Source: Litsea cubeba
Lineage: Eukaryota > Streptophyta > Magnoliopsida > Laurales > Lauraceae
NCBI GenBank assembly: GCA_012931725.1
Contig: CM022952.1
Location: forward strand, 57,839,089-57,903,088
Direction of reading: 5' to 3'
DNA length: 64,000 bases
Shown here: positions 11,486 through 25,022 of the stretch, piece after piece
Layout: each line of letters begins with the position of its first letter
How positions within the stretch are numbered: the first letter of the stretch is position 1
Made by a program: the position numbers and the translations under genes
The notes under the pieces: generated by a model
Database searches by the model: none
Told to the model about the DNA's origin: nothing
What the model saw: only the letters and a program-made list of their open reading frames with translations

Positions 11486-11493
11486 TATTTATA
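11486..11493 (-). promoter_or_regulatory. TATA box of the antisense gene
   Basis: Minus strand reads TTCTATAAATAGGGTCG, about 220 bp before the antisense ATG at 11266 and inside the element upstream of the 3' LTR. This is a consensus plant TATA context, so the antisense gene appears to have its own promoter. Confidence 0.6.
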
Positions 11494-11747
11494 GAAAGAA
11501 AACCTTCTTTGGGCGCCACTTTCGAATTCGAAGAGACGGATTTCGCAATCCGCGCCTGTTCCATCAATGAGGCAGTGCAATCAGTGAAGAAGCTACACTT
11601 GTAGCTGTCGGTTCGCTTCCCAGGGCGGACAGGACGAAACATTTATTGCCTCAGAAAGTTGAAGCGACATCAAGCAATGATCGCTGCATCTCCAGACGGG
11701 TTCTCTAGCTTCTGACCCCTAAAGGCTAGGACGTTTAAGAGGTCACA

Positions 11748-11761
11748 AGCTAGGGGGCAAT
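11748..11761 (+). other. Polypurine tract of element A
   Basis: AGCTAGGGGGCAAT immediately before the 3' LTR, the usual plus-strand priming site. Confidence 0.7.
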
Positions 11762-12636
11762 TGTGTGGGGAGATTTTCAAAGCTCCAGGATTACGCTAAT
11801 CACAGCCATCAAATGGGACTAAGCATTCTCACGTGCCTCACGTGCCATCCACGTGACACCAGACTCACCTCGGCTACCAGGACAGAGGCCTCAGCCGAAG
11901 TCAGACAGGTCCTGGCCGCTAGCGCCGAGCTCGGCTACCCAGGTGCCCACCTCGGCTGAAAGCTCGACCTCGGCCAAAGGAGCCGGGACGAAAGCTGAAG
12001 CAAGAGAGAATCTCCACTCGCGCCCTTCGCCCCCCACGTCATCGGACACGTGGTGGAATAGGGGCGCGAGCCAGTGAGACAGATGCGACATCCAGCCGTC
12101 CACAATCTTCGCCAGATCACTGACAGGGCGGCATCCAGCGGCTGAAGCCAAATAGAGCAAGGCCCGAGGGTGGATCCGATGGTACCTCTACTGCCAAAGG
12201 CGTCCAACACGATTTGGCCCAACATGACGCGCATTTAATGCGATGTGGGCTGATCCGACTGGCATTAAATGCAGAGTGGGCTGGAATGGACCGCATTTAT
12301 TACTTTGTGGGCTGATGATGACTTCCCTATCAAGTCATGGGACCCACGCCAAAATATCATCCAAAGATATCGTCCAGTCGTCTATAAATAGAGCCTCATT
12401 TCACATGCAAGGTACGCACAATCCAAACCTGAGAGTCGTTACTCTGCCTCTCTTCTCCCTCTCCTTCCTTTGTTCCAGTTCACTTACTGACTTAGGCATC
12501 GGAGAGCCTTGCGCCGCTCAGGCCAGGGTCCTCTGAACTTTTGCTCTTCCCTTTCAGGCAGCAGGTCATCTTCTTCATTTGGATAAGTCCTGTAAGGCAC
12601 CCCGATTATTGTGGGTCATATTTTTCTGCACCTACA
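11762..12636 (+). repeat. 3' LTR of element A (875 bp)
   Basis: Same ends and TATA box (12383-12390) as the 5' LTR, with about 14 substitutions, two 1-bp and one 8-bp differences. It is followed by the ATTAC duplication. Confidence 0.95.
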
Positions 12637-12641
12637 ATTAC
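12637..12641. repeat. Target site duplication, right (element A)
   Basis: ATTAC, identical to 251-255. Confidence 0.9.
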
Positions 12642-13863
12642 TATACATATTTGTAGGGTTGCAAATGGGACGGTCCCAGGTCAGACCCATATTGTACCCA
12701 GACCCGAACACTTGTTTTGTTGGTTCCATATTCAATTCTGATAGGAAAACCCAAATCCAATTCCTGAACCGTGTTCACCTAGAGGATTGAAAGTCTACTA
12801 CCTCCAAAATTATACCTAAAAATGTCCAAAAGAGAATTGATTATGAGCTATAGTTTGCAACATCAAAAACTCATATGCCAAGTCTCGGGTCCACGAGTCA
12901 GAGTATGAATCCAGAACTGGACCTATTTCTTAATCGGAACCTAAACTGGACTCCGGACCCAAACCCATTTATGAATCAAAACCTAAAATAGGTTCCAAAC
13001 TCGATTTTTTTTTTTTCTCCAGATCAGAACTCCAGATAATTGGATAATCGGATATCCATTTCATTACCACCATCGTGGTCACCACCACAACCACCTCACC
13101 CCATCCAACGGGTAAAAGACAAACCATCAAAAAGGAGCCATCACAAATCCCAATGCGTCCCCCAAATGGGATGTCAAAAGACCGATATCAGCATCCAGGG
13201 ACAATTAAAAAGATTAGTTGTTTGTTCCTCGGGACATTTCTAATCTCGACATCAGCACAATATTCTAAGTCAATCATTTTAAATCGATTTATTTTCAAAG
13301 CACCAACATGTCTATCTCTAGGTTAGGAATCTCAAATTATTTTGGTTCAACTCTTCCGAACACTTCAAAGTCACTTATTCTCAATGCAGGATCGCTCGTC
13401 CCAAGCCAATCCAAATCCATCTGGGGAAGTCTACTTTAAATGCTCTGGGCAACTCAAGTCATTAAGTGCAATAATAGAATTAATTAACAAAACCTTATAA
13501 ACACTTCTATAACTCCATAGTTGTGATTTTTAATAGTTATTCACTACCAAAGAAACATTAAAAACCTTTATTTTTAATACTTATCCAACATGATTTGATT
13601 TGTAACACTCTTTCTATACCTTCAGTAAATTGGACAATCCTCCGTATACCTGATTCTCATTATCAAGACCTATTTCCAAGCATCAAATATTGTCCAAATG
13701 CTAAAAACTAAAATACTAAAATAATATTTCTTTCAAAGTATAAACCAATGACATTATTATTAATCACATAGTATCACATAAACAATGACAACGGAATTGC
13801 ACCTTCTTTGTTTCATTCCTCTTGATTACAATCCTGCGTCATGCCCTAATGGCCAGAGATTGC
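12642..13863. other. Spacer between element A and the FAB1 3' end
   Basis: About 1.2 kb of AT-rich DNA with no supported gene. The part beside the LTR (GGGTTGCAAATGGGACGG followed by repeated CAGACCCGAAC-like words) looks like an old repeat remnant. The stretch next to 13863 should hold the FAB1 3' UTR; an AATAAT-like signal is visible on the minus strand near 13760. Confidence 0.45.
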
Positions 13864-14118
13864 TCATGAAGACCACTGATCTGGAACTGTGAGGAAGTAT
13901 GTTGTCATTGCTTTCCTAAACCTCTTCTTGTACTCCTTTGGAGAAATGACAGTGGGGGATTCATTTTTTGGGCCCCCGAGAATACCAGATGCTTTCACCC
14001 ATGTCTCCAACTGCTTATCCCATGTATACTGTCTCATGAAATCAATGATACCCAAAACTAGTTCCTTGCGTTCCTCATCCACGCCAACCAGCAATGAATA
14101 ATCCATGACATCAACTGA
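13864..14118 (-). CDS. FAB1: FAB1 exon 11 (kinase C-lobe and stop)
   Basis: Residues 1708-1791, SVDVMDYSLLVGVDEERKE to TVPDQWSS. It holds the metal-binding IID motif and the basic activation-loop segment KKRFRKAM. The acceptor is TTTTCAG. Confidence 0.93.
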   Translation of the reverse strand, partial: SVDVMDYSLLVGVDEERKELVLGIIDFMRQYTWDKQLETWVKASGILGGPKNESPTVISPKEYKKRFRKAMTTYFLTVPDQWSS

Positions 14119-17100
14119 CTGAAAAGACAAAAGCAGTAAATATACTGACAGAAAAATTGTGATAATAATACAGCAAACAAGAAATTATCATAATAATAGT
14201 ACTCGATATAAAAATAGAAAAGCAAAAGCTTTCCACTTAAGATCCATAACGATATCAATAGTGCCCCCGAAAAGTAACATACCGCCAAAAATGAGGTATC
14301 ATTCCATATTGCTCGCTCCAATCTTCGCTTCGCCTTGCTTCCTAAAAATATTGGCTTCGTTCGCAGTGCCTCAAGCAGATTCAAATCCAATAGAACTTTG
14401 TTGCTCCCAGTTGTATCTGGGTTGTAACGAGCACGGACTGAGCCCTTGAGGTCGTAAACCCTTGAGATACTTCTCCCAAAAAAAAGATTCTCCATTACCA
14501 TCAAATCCATCTTTATGTCCTTTCCACCTTTCAAAGGTTTGACAGTGACCTGATGTTAAAACTTACAAAAAGATTAATTAGTAACAATAGAAAATGCATG
14601 CATGATTCACAAAAGAGAGTAAACAATGCTGACCTGATAAATACCAAGAACTTTAGCAAGGCATGTGGGGCTTCCTGAACTTAGAGAATGCATCAAATAC
14701 TTGAAGTACTCGGGAGCAAATTCCTCAAATGACTCCAATTCTGTTTTTGTGACTTGCTTTATGATGAACCTCTCATCTAGCGTCTTCGCGAAATACACAT
14801 TGCTTTTTCCTCCTTGTGCACTCCATCTCTTACAACGGCTTAAAGAAGACAGGAAATCCACTTCACTTGGGCAGCATTTTTTCCTAAGAGCATCAAACTG
14901 CTTTGCAAAGTAACAGGTCACAGAATACTTCACTTTGCCTGCTGGAGAAGACGATTCATCAGCAAAAGAGACTCTAACATGACAAGACTTTTTCGCATCT
15001 GAAAAGAGGCTGCTTCTTGAAGATGATACTTCATCGGAACCATAACTTCTAGACTGGATATCATCTGAATCCACGGAGCTCGATGTCTGTAAAACTGACA
15101 AAGAAACTGCCGCACGGTAGCCCGCAAGAATGCTAGGATCTTCTCCTCGAGTGCTGTCATTCTCATTCCAGCCTTGCTCATCCAATTTATCAGCAATGAG
15201 ATTTTGATATTCCTTAGAGCTGAGGGCATATGATATTATGCTGGTGGGTTCATTGTCATAAACTGCAATAACAACATTACTCTCATCCATTTCAGGAAGG
15301 AGCAGCCGAACCCCTTCACTAAGCATTCTAGATGTTGATGAGATGAATGTAGGCATGTACCCAGAAATGAAATTTAATATCTGTGTGGCCCTTGGCGATG
15401 TCAGAGAGTGTGTCCTTAGCATGTTAGGAGTCGGATCACGAACCATGCTGCTGAAATCCCCATAGGCATGGAAAGACTTGGCGGCAGACAAATGCATAGA
15501 GGCAGCAGGAGACGACTGTCTTCGGGTTTTTTCCTGGAACCTCAATGCAGAATCAAAAGAATACACTCTCACTGGGGACATGACTTTTCTTAAAGCTACA
15601 TTTTCCATCTGACTTATTACGCCTACTGCATTGCCTTCCTGTCCATCAGATTGAGAACCATGAAGAAATTGAGTTTTTGATAATTGACCTGTGCCAGTCC
15701 ATGCCAAATCTATTTTATCAGAGAGGCTGGAACCAGGTGATGAGAGGCTCTCTGAGATTGTCCTCCCGATTGGAACCTCACCATCACGGTCCCTTTCATC
15801 ACATTTCGTATGATCAGCAGAGGTTAATTCAAAACCCTCTCGACCGATATAAGCCTCAACGCTCAATGATAAGTCCTTTTTGATTACGTCGTTAGAGCTA
15901 GCTTCCAGAGATTGGATATTAAAATCTTCCTGCCGCTTCAACTTTATAAGATCTTCAGGATTGTCCGACAAAGTTGAAGGCTTCATGCTATTTTCTTCTC
16001 GAGTGCAGCCAAGACTGTCGTCCATATGAAATGATTTGCTTCTCCAGTCTTTCAGCATCGCAAAAATAGCATTGACAGGCAGAGATGGATTACACCTGGA
16101 GATAGGACTCTTTGTTTTAAGACAAGAGTCCAACAGCTGGAGATGACGATCCCATGTATAACAGTCAATAAGTAGGCAACATCTCAAGCGATTAAGTTGG
16201 AAAAGGTTGACTGCCGGCAGACCTGGTTGCCAATTCTCAATGGTGGCTGGTTGTAGCAAGACCTATAAACATGTCAACGAGGAGCATAAGATATAATTAA
16301 ATGCGGTAACTCAGGTGGAACAAAGCAGGATATGGATTTGGTTTGTCATTATTGACCAAATAAAAGACCAAAGCAATGATCAGCAAATAAAAAGATCAAA
16401 CACCAATGATTATGGTTCAAATAATGGCCATTACATAATAATTTCACCCGTTAAATAATGGCCATTACATAATAATTTCACCCGTTACGTACCAGTTCGG
16501 TAGTCATCATTATCATTAGTGAATATAATGGTACCACAATAAAACACGTAAAAACTAAATCATATGCAGTGGAAGATCCTTTTTTTTTTTTCACATCTAA
16601 AAATCCCTTAAAAGCCCCTAAAAGTGTCTTGGAAAATGATTTTCAGAATTGGAAGGGGGAGGATGACACCAACCGATATAATGGTATGAGCCTTTATATC
16701 AGCTTATACATAATGATACGGCATTAGCCATCAAGGGGTTCAGGACTGTGTTAAACAATGGTGATGATACTTACATTGTATTCATTTCTTTCCTTCTTTA
16801 GCATCTCTTTCAGCTCAGTGATGTAATCACAGAAATCACTCATTATTGAATGTTCGCATCCAGAAGATGACATTCTCTGTTCAATGATTTGAAGTACAGC
16901 AACTACCTCTGCATGTAATAGTTCCATTTTCTTGGAAATCTGTAAATAAAAACAGCAGACAAATAAGTGCCAGACAGGTTCCCACATTCAAAATGTGAGG
17001 CTTCTTCTAATATGAAATTTTGCATTATATTTATATACATAATCATCATGAAAGCCTAATCTCATCTAACTTGGCTTAATGAGTTCTATATATGTGTCAT

Positions 17101-17749
17101 CTAATTAGTGAAGCACGTAAATGGATTAACAAGGAGGGCTGCATTGAAGCCACTTCTTCATAACAATCATGCCGAACACTTCAAAGGACCATCCAATGCT
17201 CCCTTTTATGACATGTTCCACTGTTTTGCTACAGTTTTCTCTGAGTCATGGGTCATGTCTTTGGCATGTGCTGGTCACAAGCCAAGAGAAAGGAAGGCTG
17301 CATCAAACAGACAGACCAAGGTTTAAAAAATCGGACTCGGAACCCGACTCGTCCATGGCCGAGTCCGAGTCGACTCGGACGAGTCGCATGGGACTCAGCC
17401 GAGTCGGAAAACTGGTCGGAGGGGCAGTCCTATGGTCGAATGGCTGAGTCCCATGTGACCCAGCTGAGTCACATGATTTCGAGTCCGAGTCCAATAGGAC
17501 CCGACTCGGCCGATTTTTTAAACCATGAGAGAGACACGATGACGATGACAAAAAATGTGGATGCATACCAAATTTCTAGAGTCTAATTTTCGAAAAGTAG
17601 CACAAATCCAGCCAGAGGGGATATGGTTGCAGAAAATGACGATGATATATGAATTAAGTTATTTATGGAAGATAAATGCTCCTATGAGAGTAAGGGAGGG
17701 AGGGGCCCATCGAACCCATATCCAATGCCAACAGCCTAAATATGAGTGC

Positions 17750-17781
<32 letters not shown>

Positions 17782-20700
17782 TCATTTCCTCTACTATGAG
17801 TGTGAAAGGAGTTACTCTCATAGGAGCATTTCCTTATAAGGAATATATATTCATTTATGTTCAAGTGCAGCCGGTGTTCACGGAACTTAATGTGCTCACC
17901 TCCTGGTGGGCCGACCTAATCACCCATCAAAATAGTCATCAATCCCATTTTTCTTTTACATTGATTCGAATGGACAATAACGTTGGATCGGCCGTCCATG
18001 TTTTTTCTTTTTGATATAAAACCATTGAACTTATCAGCCACGGAAGTGGTTAGGATGGATGACCTGATGGGCCTCAAATTTCATACAGAGGTAGGGCCCA
18101 TCCAGATATTTCAATTTCCATTGGTTGGTGGGACCCTAGGGGGGGCCCCACAACAAGCTGCGCGCAGGTGAAAAGGCCACGCATGCACGTACACCACTTA
18201 TTAGGTGCAAACCTTTTTTTTGGTGCACACCCATGAACACCTCATAGTGGGGGCCACCTAATGGTCCATCTAAATGGACCACGCACAAACGCTCACTAAT
18301 AGTCCCGGACCTCTCTAGGTTTGCACCCATCCGAATGGACTAGACCATTGGATTGACTGTTCACCCATTTTTTATGGTGAAAATTTGTGGGCCGTGGATG
18401 AAAGCCTTAGGATGATCAAATGAGTTTATTTTTGTACATCGGAGGGCCCCAACCAGATCTTTCAATTACCCAAACCCACAACCACACCCCCCCCCCCCCC
18501 CCCCCCCCTTTCAAATCCCCATGTAGGCCCACCTGGCGAGGTGCGCATGGAAACTTCTATGCGCACGCACTGTCTAAGACCAATATATATATATATATTC
18601 TAGTGCACACCTCATAGTGGGGCCCACCTTATGGTCCATCCGAATGGATCACACACTAGCCAATCTGACCGCATGCTGAAACAATCCTTGTAGACAAAGG
18701 CAATGACTTGATCTCATTTGGATAGGACTAGAACTGTCCCCCTAATGCAGATAGACCTCAGGCGACATGTGTAGGGCCCAAGTATATTTAGGTTTTATTT
18801 GTTATTAGATTTCTAATTTTATTTAAGAGTTGTAATTAGGATTTAGTTTCCAATTCCATTAGGATTCTTATTTTATTTCCTAAGTTAGGTTATTAGGTTT
18901 TCTTAGCCACTAAGTTTTCTATTTCTTATTTATATGCTTTGTTAGAGAATTATTTCTCAAAGTTGATTAATTGATTTTGGGTTTTCCCCATTGAGGTGCG
19001 TCCTCGTTTATCGTCTCTGCGTAGACTTTTGAAGTGTCTTCGAACACGCGATTCTGCGTCTATTGTGCTTCGGCACTTCCATGCGAGCCCTAACGCTAGG
19101 GCCCGCATCAACCCCTTTCTCCCAAATGACCCATGAATAGCATTACATGAGTCGCTATTCACAGTTATTGAACCCTAATGAATATATATCCTCAGTTCTC
19201 AATGGCTAAGAGTATTTAACCCCCAATCACCCCCAACAAAGTTGAAAAATGTAAAAAACACGTGTTCCTTATTATTACAAAGAACAGCTTCAATTCCAGC
19301 CCAGCCTGACTTCCCTTTAGCTGCCCCCATCTCATTGAACTTCGCACTGGTTTTCACAGGAGGAAAGAACGCATCTTCCTTTCCTTCGTAGGACCACAAA
19401 TCAGATACACCTCCCATTGGTGAAGAATGAGATCCAAATTGGGGCCCTCAAATTCGGTCCTAATCAATGCCCACTCACCAATTCCCACAATCACCGCATT
19501 TAGAATGTCCTCTAAAGTCACTACTAATGCTTTAAAGATCTTGTTATGCCTTTCTTTCCAAATAATCCATTAATTACCAAAGGGAACAAGCCACAACAGC
19601 ACCAATGCACAACAATAGAAAGGACCATAGCTCCAAGCTACCACCAAACCATTGAGGAAATAGCATCAAATAACTAAGGACACTTCACAATGGAGCAATA
19701 GATGATTAATGTTGTGAATAAAAATGACTTATACGTACAACTGAAAATTATCTGAGTCCCATCACAAATTAAGTGTTGGACAACCATTCTACTGCACTAA
19801 AAATTTCTCCTCCCTTCCATTTTTTCTCTTCTTCTCTTATCTACATTTCATTTTCAGACCTTTCTTCATGAAACCCTAAATATCTTTAGATACCAAAATC
19901 CAATTTGGTATCACGCTATTCGAATGAGAAGAAGACTCGTAAAGGAATAAAGGAAAATAAGAATTTGAAGCAAGTTTTTGTGTTAATGGGGTGCTAGGCT
20001 ATGATGCACGGATACTTCAAAATGGGCAACGTCTCATGTTATATAATCCGATACTTCACTTTTTATGTGTAAAATCCATGTCCCTCGCATGTCCATGGCA
20101 TGTCCCTGCTGTTTCCACGCCGCATCTGGGTATCATAGGTGTTAGGGGCTGATGTCAGCAACACAATGCTGACACCAGCACCCTACTGAAAGTGGTACAG
20201 CAGTTTGTAAAGCTCCAGCTTGGGAGTTTTTCCAGCAGTTTGGAGCTGCATACATGTGTGTTACAGGATGTTTAGACATCCTTGCAGTTTGGTTTTAATT
20301 GAGTAGCCATCCATAGTTGGAGTTGGCTGCTGAGTTATCAAAAGGGCTCTATTTCTAATTATGAGTTGGCCAAATAAAATCTAGGGTTCCAAATGCAATC
20401 TAAAATAACAGGAGAGAGTTCCTCATCATTAGGGAATGTAAACCCTAATTCCATAATAATAGTTAAACTTCTCAATGGAAAGAGTTATCAAGAGTGGTCT
20501 TATTCTGCTTGGTAGGCTAGTGAAGGGGCCAGATGACTAGGATATATAAATGGCACCATACCTAGACACTATGGATGATCCAAAATATCTAGACCGGAAG
20601 TCATAAAATATTTTTTGGGTTCTTAACTGTATGGAAAGTATAATTGCAGCGAGTTTACACAATTTTAAGACAGCAAAAGAGTTCTAGGATTCCATTTCAA

Positions 20701-23700
20701 GTCTTATGCACAAAAAAGGAATCATGCAAGAATTTAGCAGTTGACAAAAGACCAGGCCGAATTTAAACAAGAAGATATGTCCTCAACGAACTATTATGCT
20801 AGACTTGGACATATGTGGAGAGAGCTAGTATTAGATAAACTTGTACAGGCAGGACAAGGGAAAGAAATAGAAGATCGACATATAACGAACTTTTGGCCAG
20901 TGTCAAGAATATGAATCTGTTTGAGCATTAAATCAAGATCCTCTTCCAGCACTTAGGACAATATTTGCTCTTCTGCAGGGAAAAGGGATCTGTAGGCAGG
21001 TTATGCTCTGACTAGATCATCCGTCAATTTCACAAGATCGATCTGCAATCACTTTTAAAGATGGTGAAATCATGGTAGTAGTGGACGTGGTAATGGCTGT
21101 GGAGGTGGACATGGCGGTTGTAAAGGTGGTGTTGTGTTGGGGACATCAGTTCCAGATATGGCAAAAGCTACCATAGGCACAAGAAGAAAATGGATGATAA
21201 GGCTTCTTTGTGGTTGGATCAACCTTTCATGGGCTTGATCCACCACAATGAGGAAGATCTACCGTTGGATCGGCCTTTGGGTAAAGATCCACCACTGGAT
21301 CTTGATCCGGGCGTGCTGAAGGCCTCCTGTGGCGGCCCTGCGGAAGGCCCCACACGGGGATGGTCGACAGGAAATGAGCAATTAAAGAGCTATCGTGAAG
21401 ACTTGAAGACTATCAAGGGAGGCATGGAAATTAAGAGCTTGGAATTATAGGCATATGAGGAGAGGTCCATGGGGGACCCACAACTTAAAATCCCTTGCAT
21501 AGGCTTGCTCATGAGTCCCCATGCACGAAGCAGCCATTTTTCACTTTGCTGACAGCCATTTATTTGGGGTTTCTTTGTATTATTTGTTTTGTTTTATTTT
21601 ATGTTTTACATGAGACAAGATGTAGATGTTTTAATCTGGGCCATTGGTTTCTAGGGCTCTCTTATTGCTTATTTTGAAGTTGTATCTCGTTGAGAAAGAC
21701 GGTAATGAATAATTGAATGAGATTTCTACCAAAGGCCTTCTTAAGATTGCTCTTGAAGGATCTTTTTCTCTTCAGAAAAGAGGAGCAGAGGAATCTAAAG
21801 CCTTTGATAGATTTCAGTTCTGTTTTATCCTTAGAAAGTTTAAGTAGAAACAGAACTAAGGAAAACAGGGGCTGGCCATGACCCTCCCAGAAACTTCAGA
21901 AAACCCCTTCTATCTTACTCAAATTTTATATATTTTTCTTATTGGCCCACAAGAATTTTATATTTTTTACATAGTGGCCCCCAATAGTAAATTTCCTGGT
22001 TCCACCACTGCCATCGTTTAACTAATAAAAAACACTTCGGAAAGTTAAAATTTTCAAGTTTATTCTTTCAGGAAAGATAAAGGAAGACCACTATTTACAA
22101 TGGAACCCACCACCAGCAGGTGTTCCTAATTCAAGTATGCCTTATGGTACCGATCTGATCTTGATACTCCTATTGCACTACATGAGGAAACTCATTCTTG
22201 TAGATAATCCATTCAAAACTTTGTTTGGCATCATTATTTGCTGCCCATGTATTTATTTATTTGATTAGTAACTGGTAGTATTTATTAAAGATAGAAATAA
22301 AAAGACAACAACATCAGAGAAAACTAAAGGGGAATGAAAGTATAAGAGCATTATACGCTCACTACAAACAACAAAAAGAAAGAAACCCCAAGACTACAAT
22401 AAAATGGAACATATAAAAACTAAGATGCACTATGGTCCACTGCCATTGACCCTTAACCAACAAATCTGCCACCTCATTCGCTAATCTGAGAATACGAAGA
22501 AATTCCACCAGCATAGAAGAAGACAAATCATGAGGAATCGAGATTAAATTCCCCTAATTGGTCCATTAGAGGGGGCAAACAATGGTCCTAGACGTGGTCT
22601 ACAAGTCCTCAAAATATTTGGAAAAGATCAGGGAGGCAGTCCTTTTAGACCTGAACTGGGTGGCTGTCGGACCTGGCCCACGGTCGACTGTGAGCATCCA
22701 CGGTTGACCGTGCCATGAAAGGTGACTCTCGGACATGACATGTCCGAGACAGATTTTTCCAACTTTTCACCCCCTTCCCTTTGCCAACTTTTGGGGATTT
22801 TTATACCAACCAGTGTAGAAGGCACATAAGTTGGTGAAATTGACTGCTGCAAAAGATGCAACCCCTGACTTGTCGTAATATCGGTTTCATTACTCTAGGA
22901 GTAAAATGTTTCTCTGGTTTACCCGATTAGTAACATTCGTAACCTTTTTGAGTACTTGGACATCCCACAAAAATGCACATCATGATTTTCAAATCTAACT
23001 TCTAATGTTTTGGGATGCGAACAAAACAATCAAACCCAAATACCTTAATTGGAATTGGAAGCAATGGTTTATCAGGAATTAATAACCGAATATGACTTTT
23101 CCCAAAAAAAAAAACTAGAGATAGCATATGATTTGCAATGAATGCGGTAGTCAACGCTGGGACTTTGACCCAGACTCACTTAGACTTGATCCTCGGACTA
23201 CGAAATTGAAATCACGTCATCTTCATCTTTCAGGTATTCTCCTCCACCTTTTTCCAGTTCTTTCAAGACCCATCTTAGATTTCCATGCCCATCCAGATCT
23301 AGATCTGCTCGTCCAGTGGAATCTTAGATCTAGTTCTTTTCAACAACCCAAGTCCCAATCAACACCATTAAACCTTCTCAAATCCCCTAACCAGTCCCTT
23401 GTCCACCAACCGATCTCAACCATCCATTCCCAAACCAGTAGATCTGATCACACCAACCATAGATATAGCCCCAAGCCCATTCTAGAATCCCAACACCATC
23501 CCAACCAGTCTTCCTAACCCATTTCCAAGCCTAACCCAACCTGATCAGACCTGAACCAGGCACAAATCAGGTGGGTCGAACCTGACCCAGTCACAAACCC
23601 ACTTGGCCGAGCTAGGCCCAACCCATTCCACGTGGGCAAGCTGTTACACCCCGTCCCGAATTAATCAAGATTAACTCTAATTGATTGGTGTTAATGCTTA

Positions 23701-24968
23701 TTAACCATGTTTAATTAAGCCAATTGTTGCTAATGACCAAAATGAGATATATTGGCCTCAAATGAATGAATTAAGCTTAATGAAGTGAATTTGAATGAGA
23801 TTAAGGAGAGTGAGTTGATTTTAGACTCAAACAAGTGAAGAACAAGGACTTTTTGCATAAATACGAAGTTTCGCGTATTTTGTCGAATACGGTCACTCTT
23901 GATACCAACGCGTGTATCTCAAAGAGTACGTTAACTTTCGTAAGAGACTCGATTACATTCGACCAGAACTGGATCAAATGACCTTTCATTTGGCTCAAAA
24001 TGTAAATGAGAGAAGTGATGGAGGGGCTAAGTGCAAAAGGATGCTTATAAGGTTCTAAATGAACCTAAATTGAGCTCATTCCATCATTTTCCAGCACAAG
24101 GCATTAGAGAGCAAAACCTAGGTTGTTTTTCCTCTTTCTTTCTTCATTGATTGGCAAAGTTTGGAAGGGAGCAAAGGGATTTTGACAAGTGTGGAACTTT
24201 GATGCAGTCCGGTCCCTATCCAAGACAGGGACCCACAACCGCAAGCCTTGATGGACCCAGCTGATGGGGTCCACATGTGCCTCACGTTTCCTGATTTTCT
24301 AGATTAGTAATATTACTTAGTTTGCTTGCTTTCTAATTTTATTGTTAATTAGAATTAGAAGCTTTCCTCATTAGCAAACATTATGCTCTATATATACAGA
24401 AGAACCCTAATGTTATTTTTATGCTTATTTTCAATCAATCAATAATCTCTCAGTTGCTCACGTGAGTTTTTCATGCTTTCGTTTGTGCCCTAGTGGCTGG
24501 AATCCCTCCTGGATTCGATCAATCCTTCGGGAGATTGATCTATCAACCCGATCACAGATCTTTAGCTGCGTCAATTGGTATCAGAGCTGAAGAACGATCG
24601 CCGAAGAGACGACAGTCCTTCCCGGATTTTCTCTCGTCACCTCCGTTAGTCATCTCTCTTCCACCCACCCCTGTCGACATCCACCAAACCTTCCCACATT
24701 CCATAAAACCGATACCCACTCAACCGAAAACCCAAAACCTAACCCTCCGCTCAACAGCCATTGCCCAATCCTGAAACCCTAAATTTCCAAACCTTTCCCA
24801 CAACTCCCCACCTCCCTCCAAAACCCCGACCCCTGAGACCCTCCCAAAAAAAAAAAAACTTCCACCACCGAACACGACCCACCGCCTCACCCAAACCCCA
24901 GCCACCCCTGTCCAACCTTAGTCAAAACCCCTTCGTCCCTCCAGCCTCGTTAAAATCCCACCCAGCAG

Positions 24969-25022
<54 letters not shown>

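Larger units (their letters stand above)
256..12636 (+). mobile_element. Complete Ty3/gypsy Tat-lineage LTR retrotransposon (element A)
   Basis: The element has two near-identical LTRs starting TGTGTGG and ending CTACA, flanked by a perfect 5-bp duplication ATTAC (251-255 and 12637-12641). Between them are a primer-binding site, gag, protease, reverse transcriptase, two RNase H domains, integrase, a 58-bp tandem repeat array, a gene on the opposite strand and a purine tract. The second RNase H and the long 3' region with an antisense ORF are hallmarks of the plant Tat clade (Tat, Retand, Grande, Ogre). I count about 14 substitutions and 3 indels between the LTRs over about 880 bp, so insertion is fairly recent. 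The + strand coding region has at least five premature stops and several frameshifts, so the copy is non-autonomous. A second copy (C) starts at 54762. Confidence 0.95.

Noticed and set aside
11897..12234. Minus-strand frames of about 90-114 codons in each LTR of elements A and C
   Set aside because: They are present in all LTR copies simply because the U3 is GC-rich; there is no start context, domain or conservation of frame (indels between LTRs shift them).
14159..15883. Several + strand frames opposite FAB1 exons 9-11
   Set aside because: Shadow frames of the minus-strand FAB1 coding exons.
23128..23517. 129-codon + strand frame in intron 7
   Set aside because: Pro/Ser/His-rich composition from C-rich non-coding DNA; no domain, no neighbouring coding signal.
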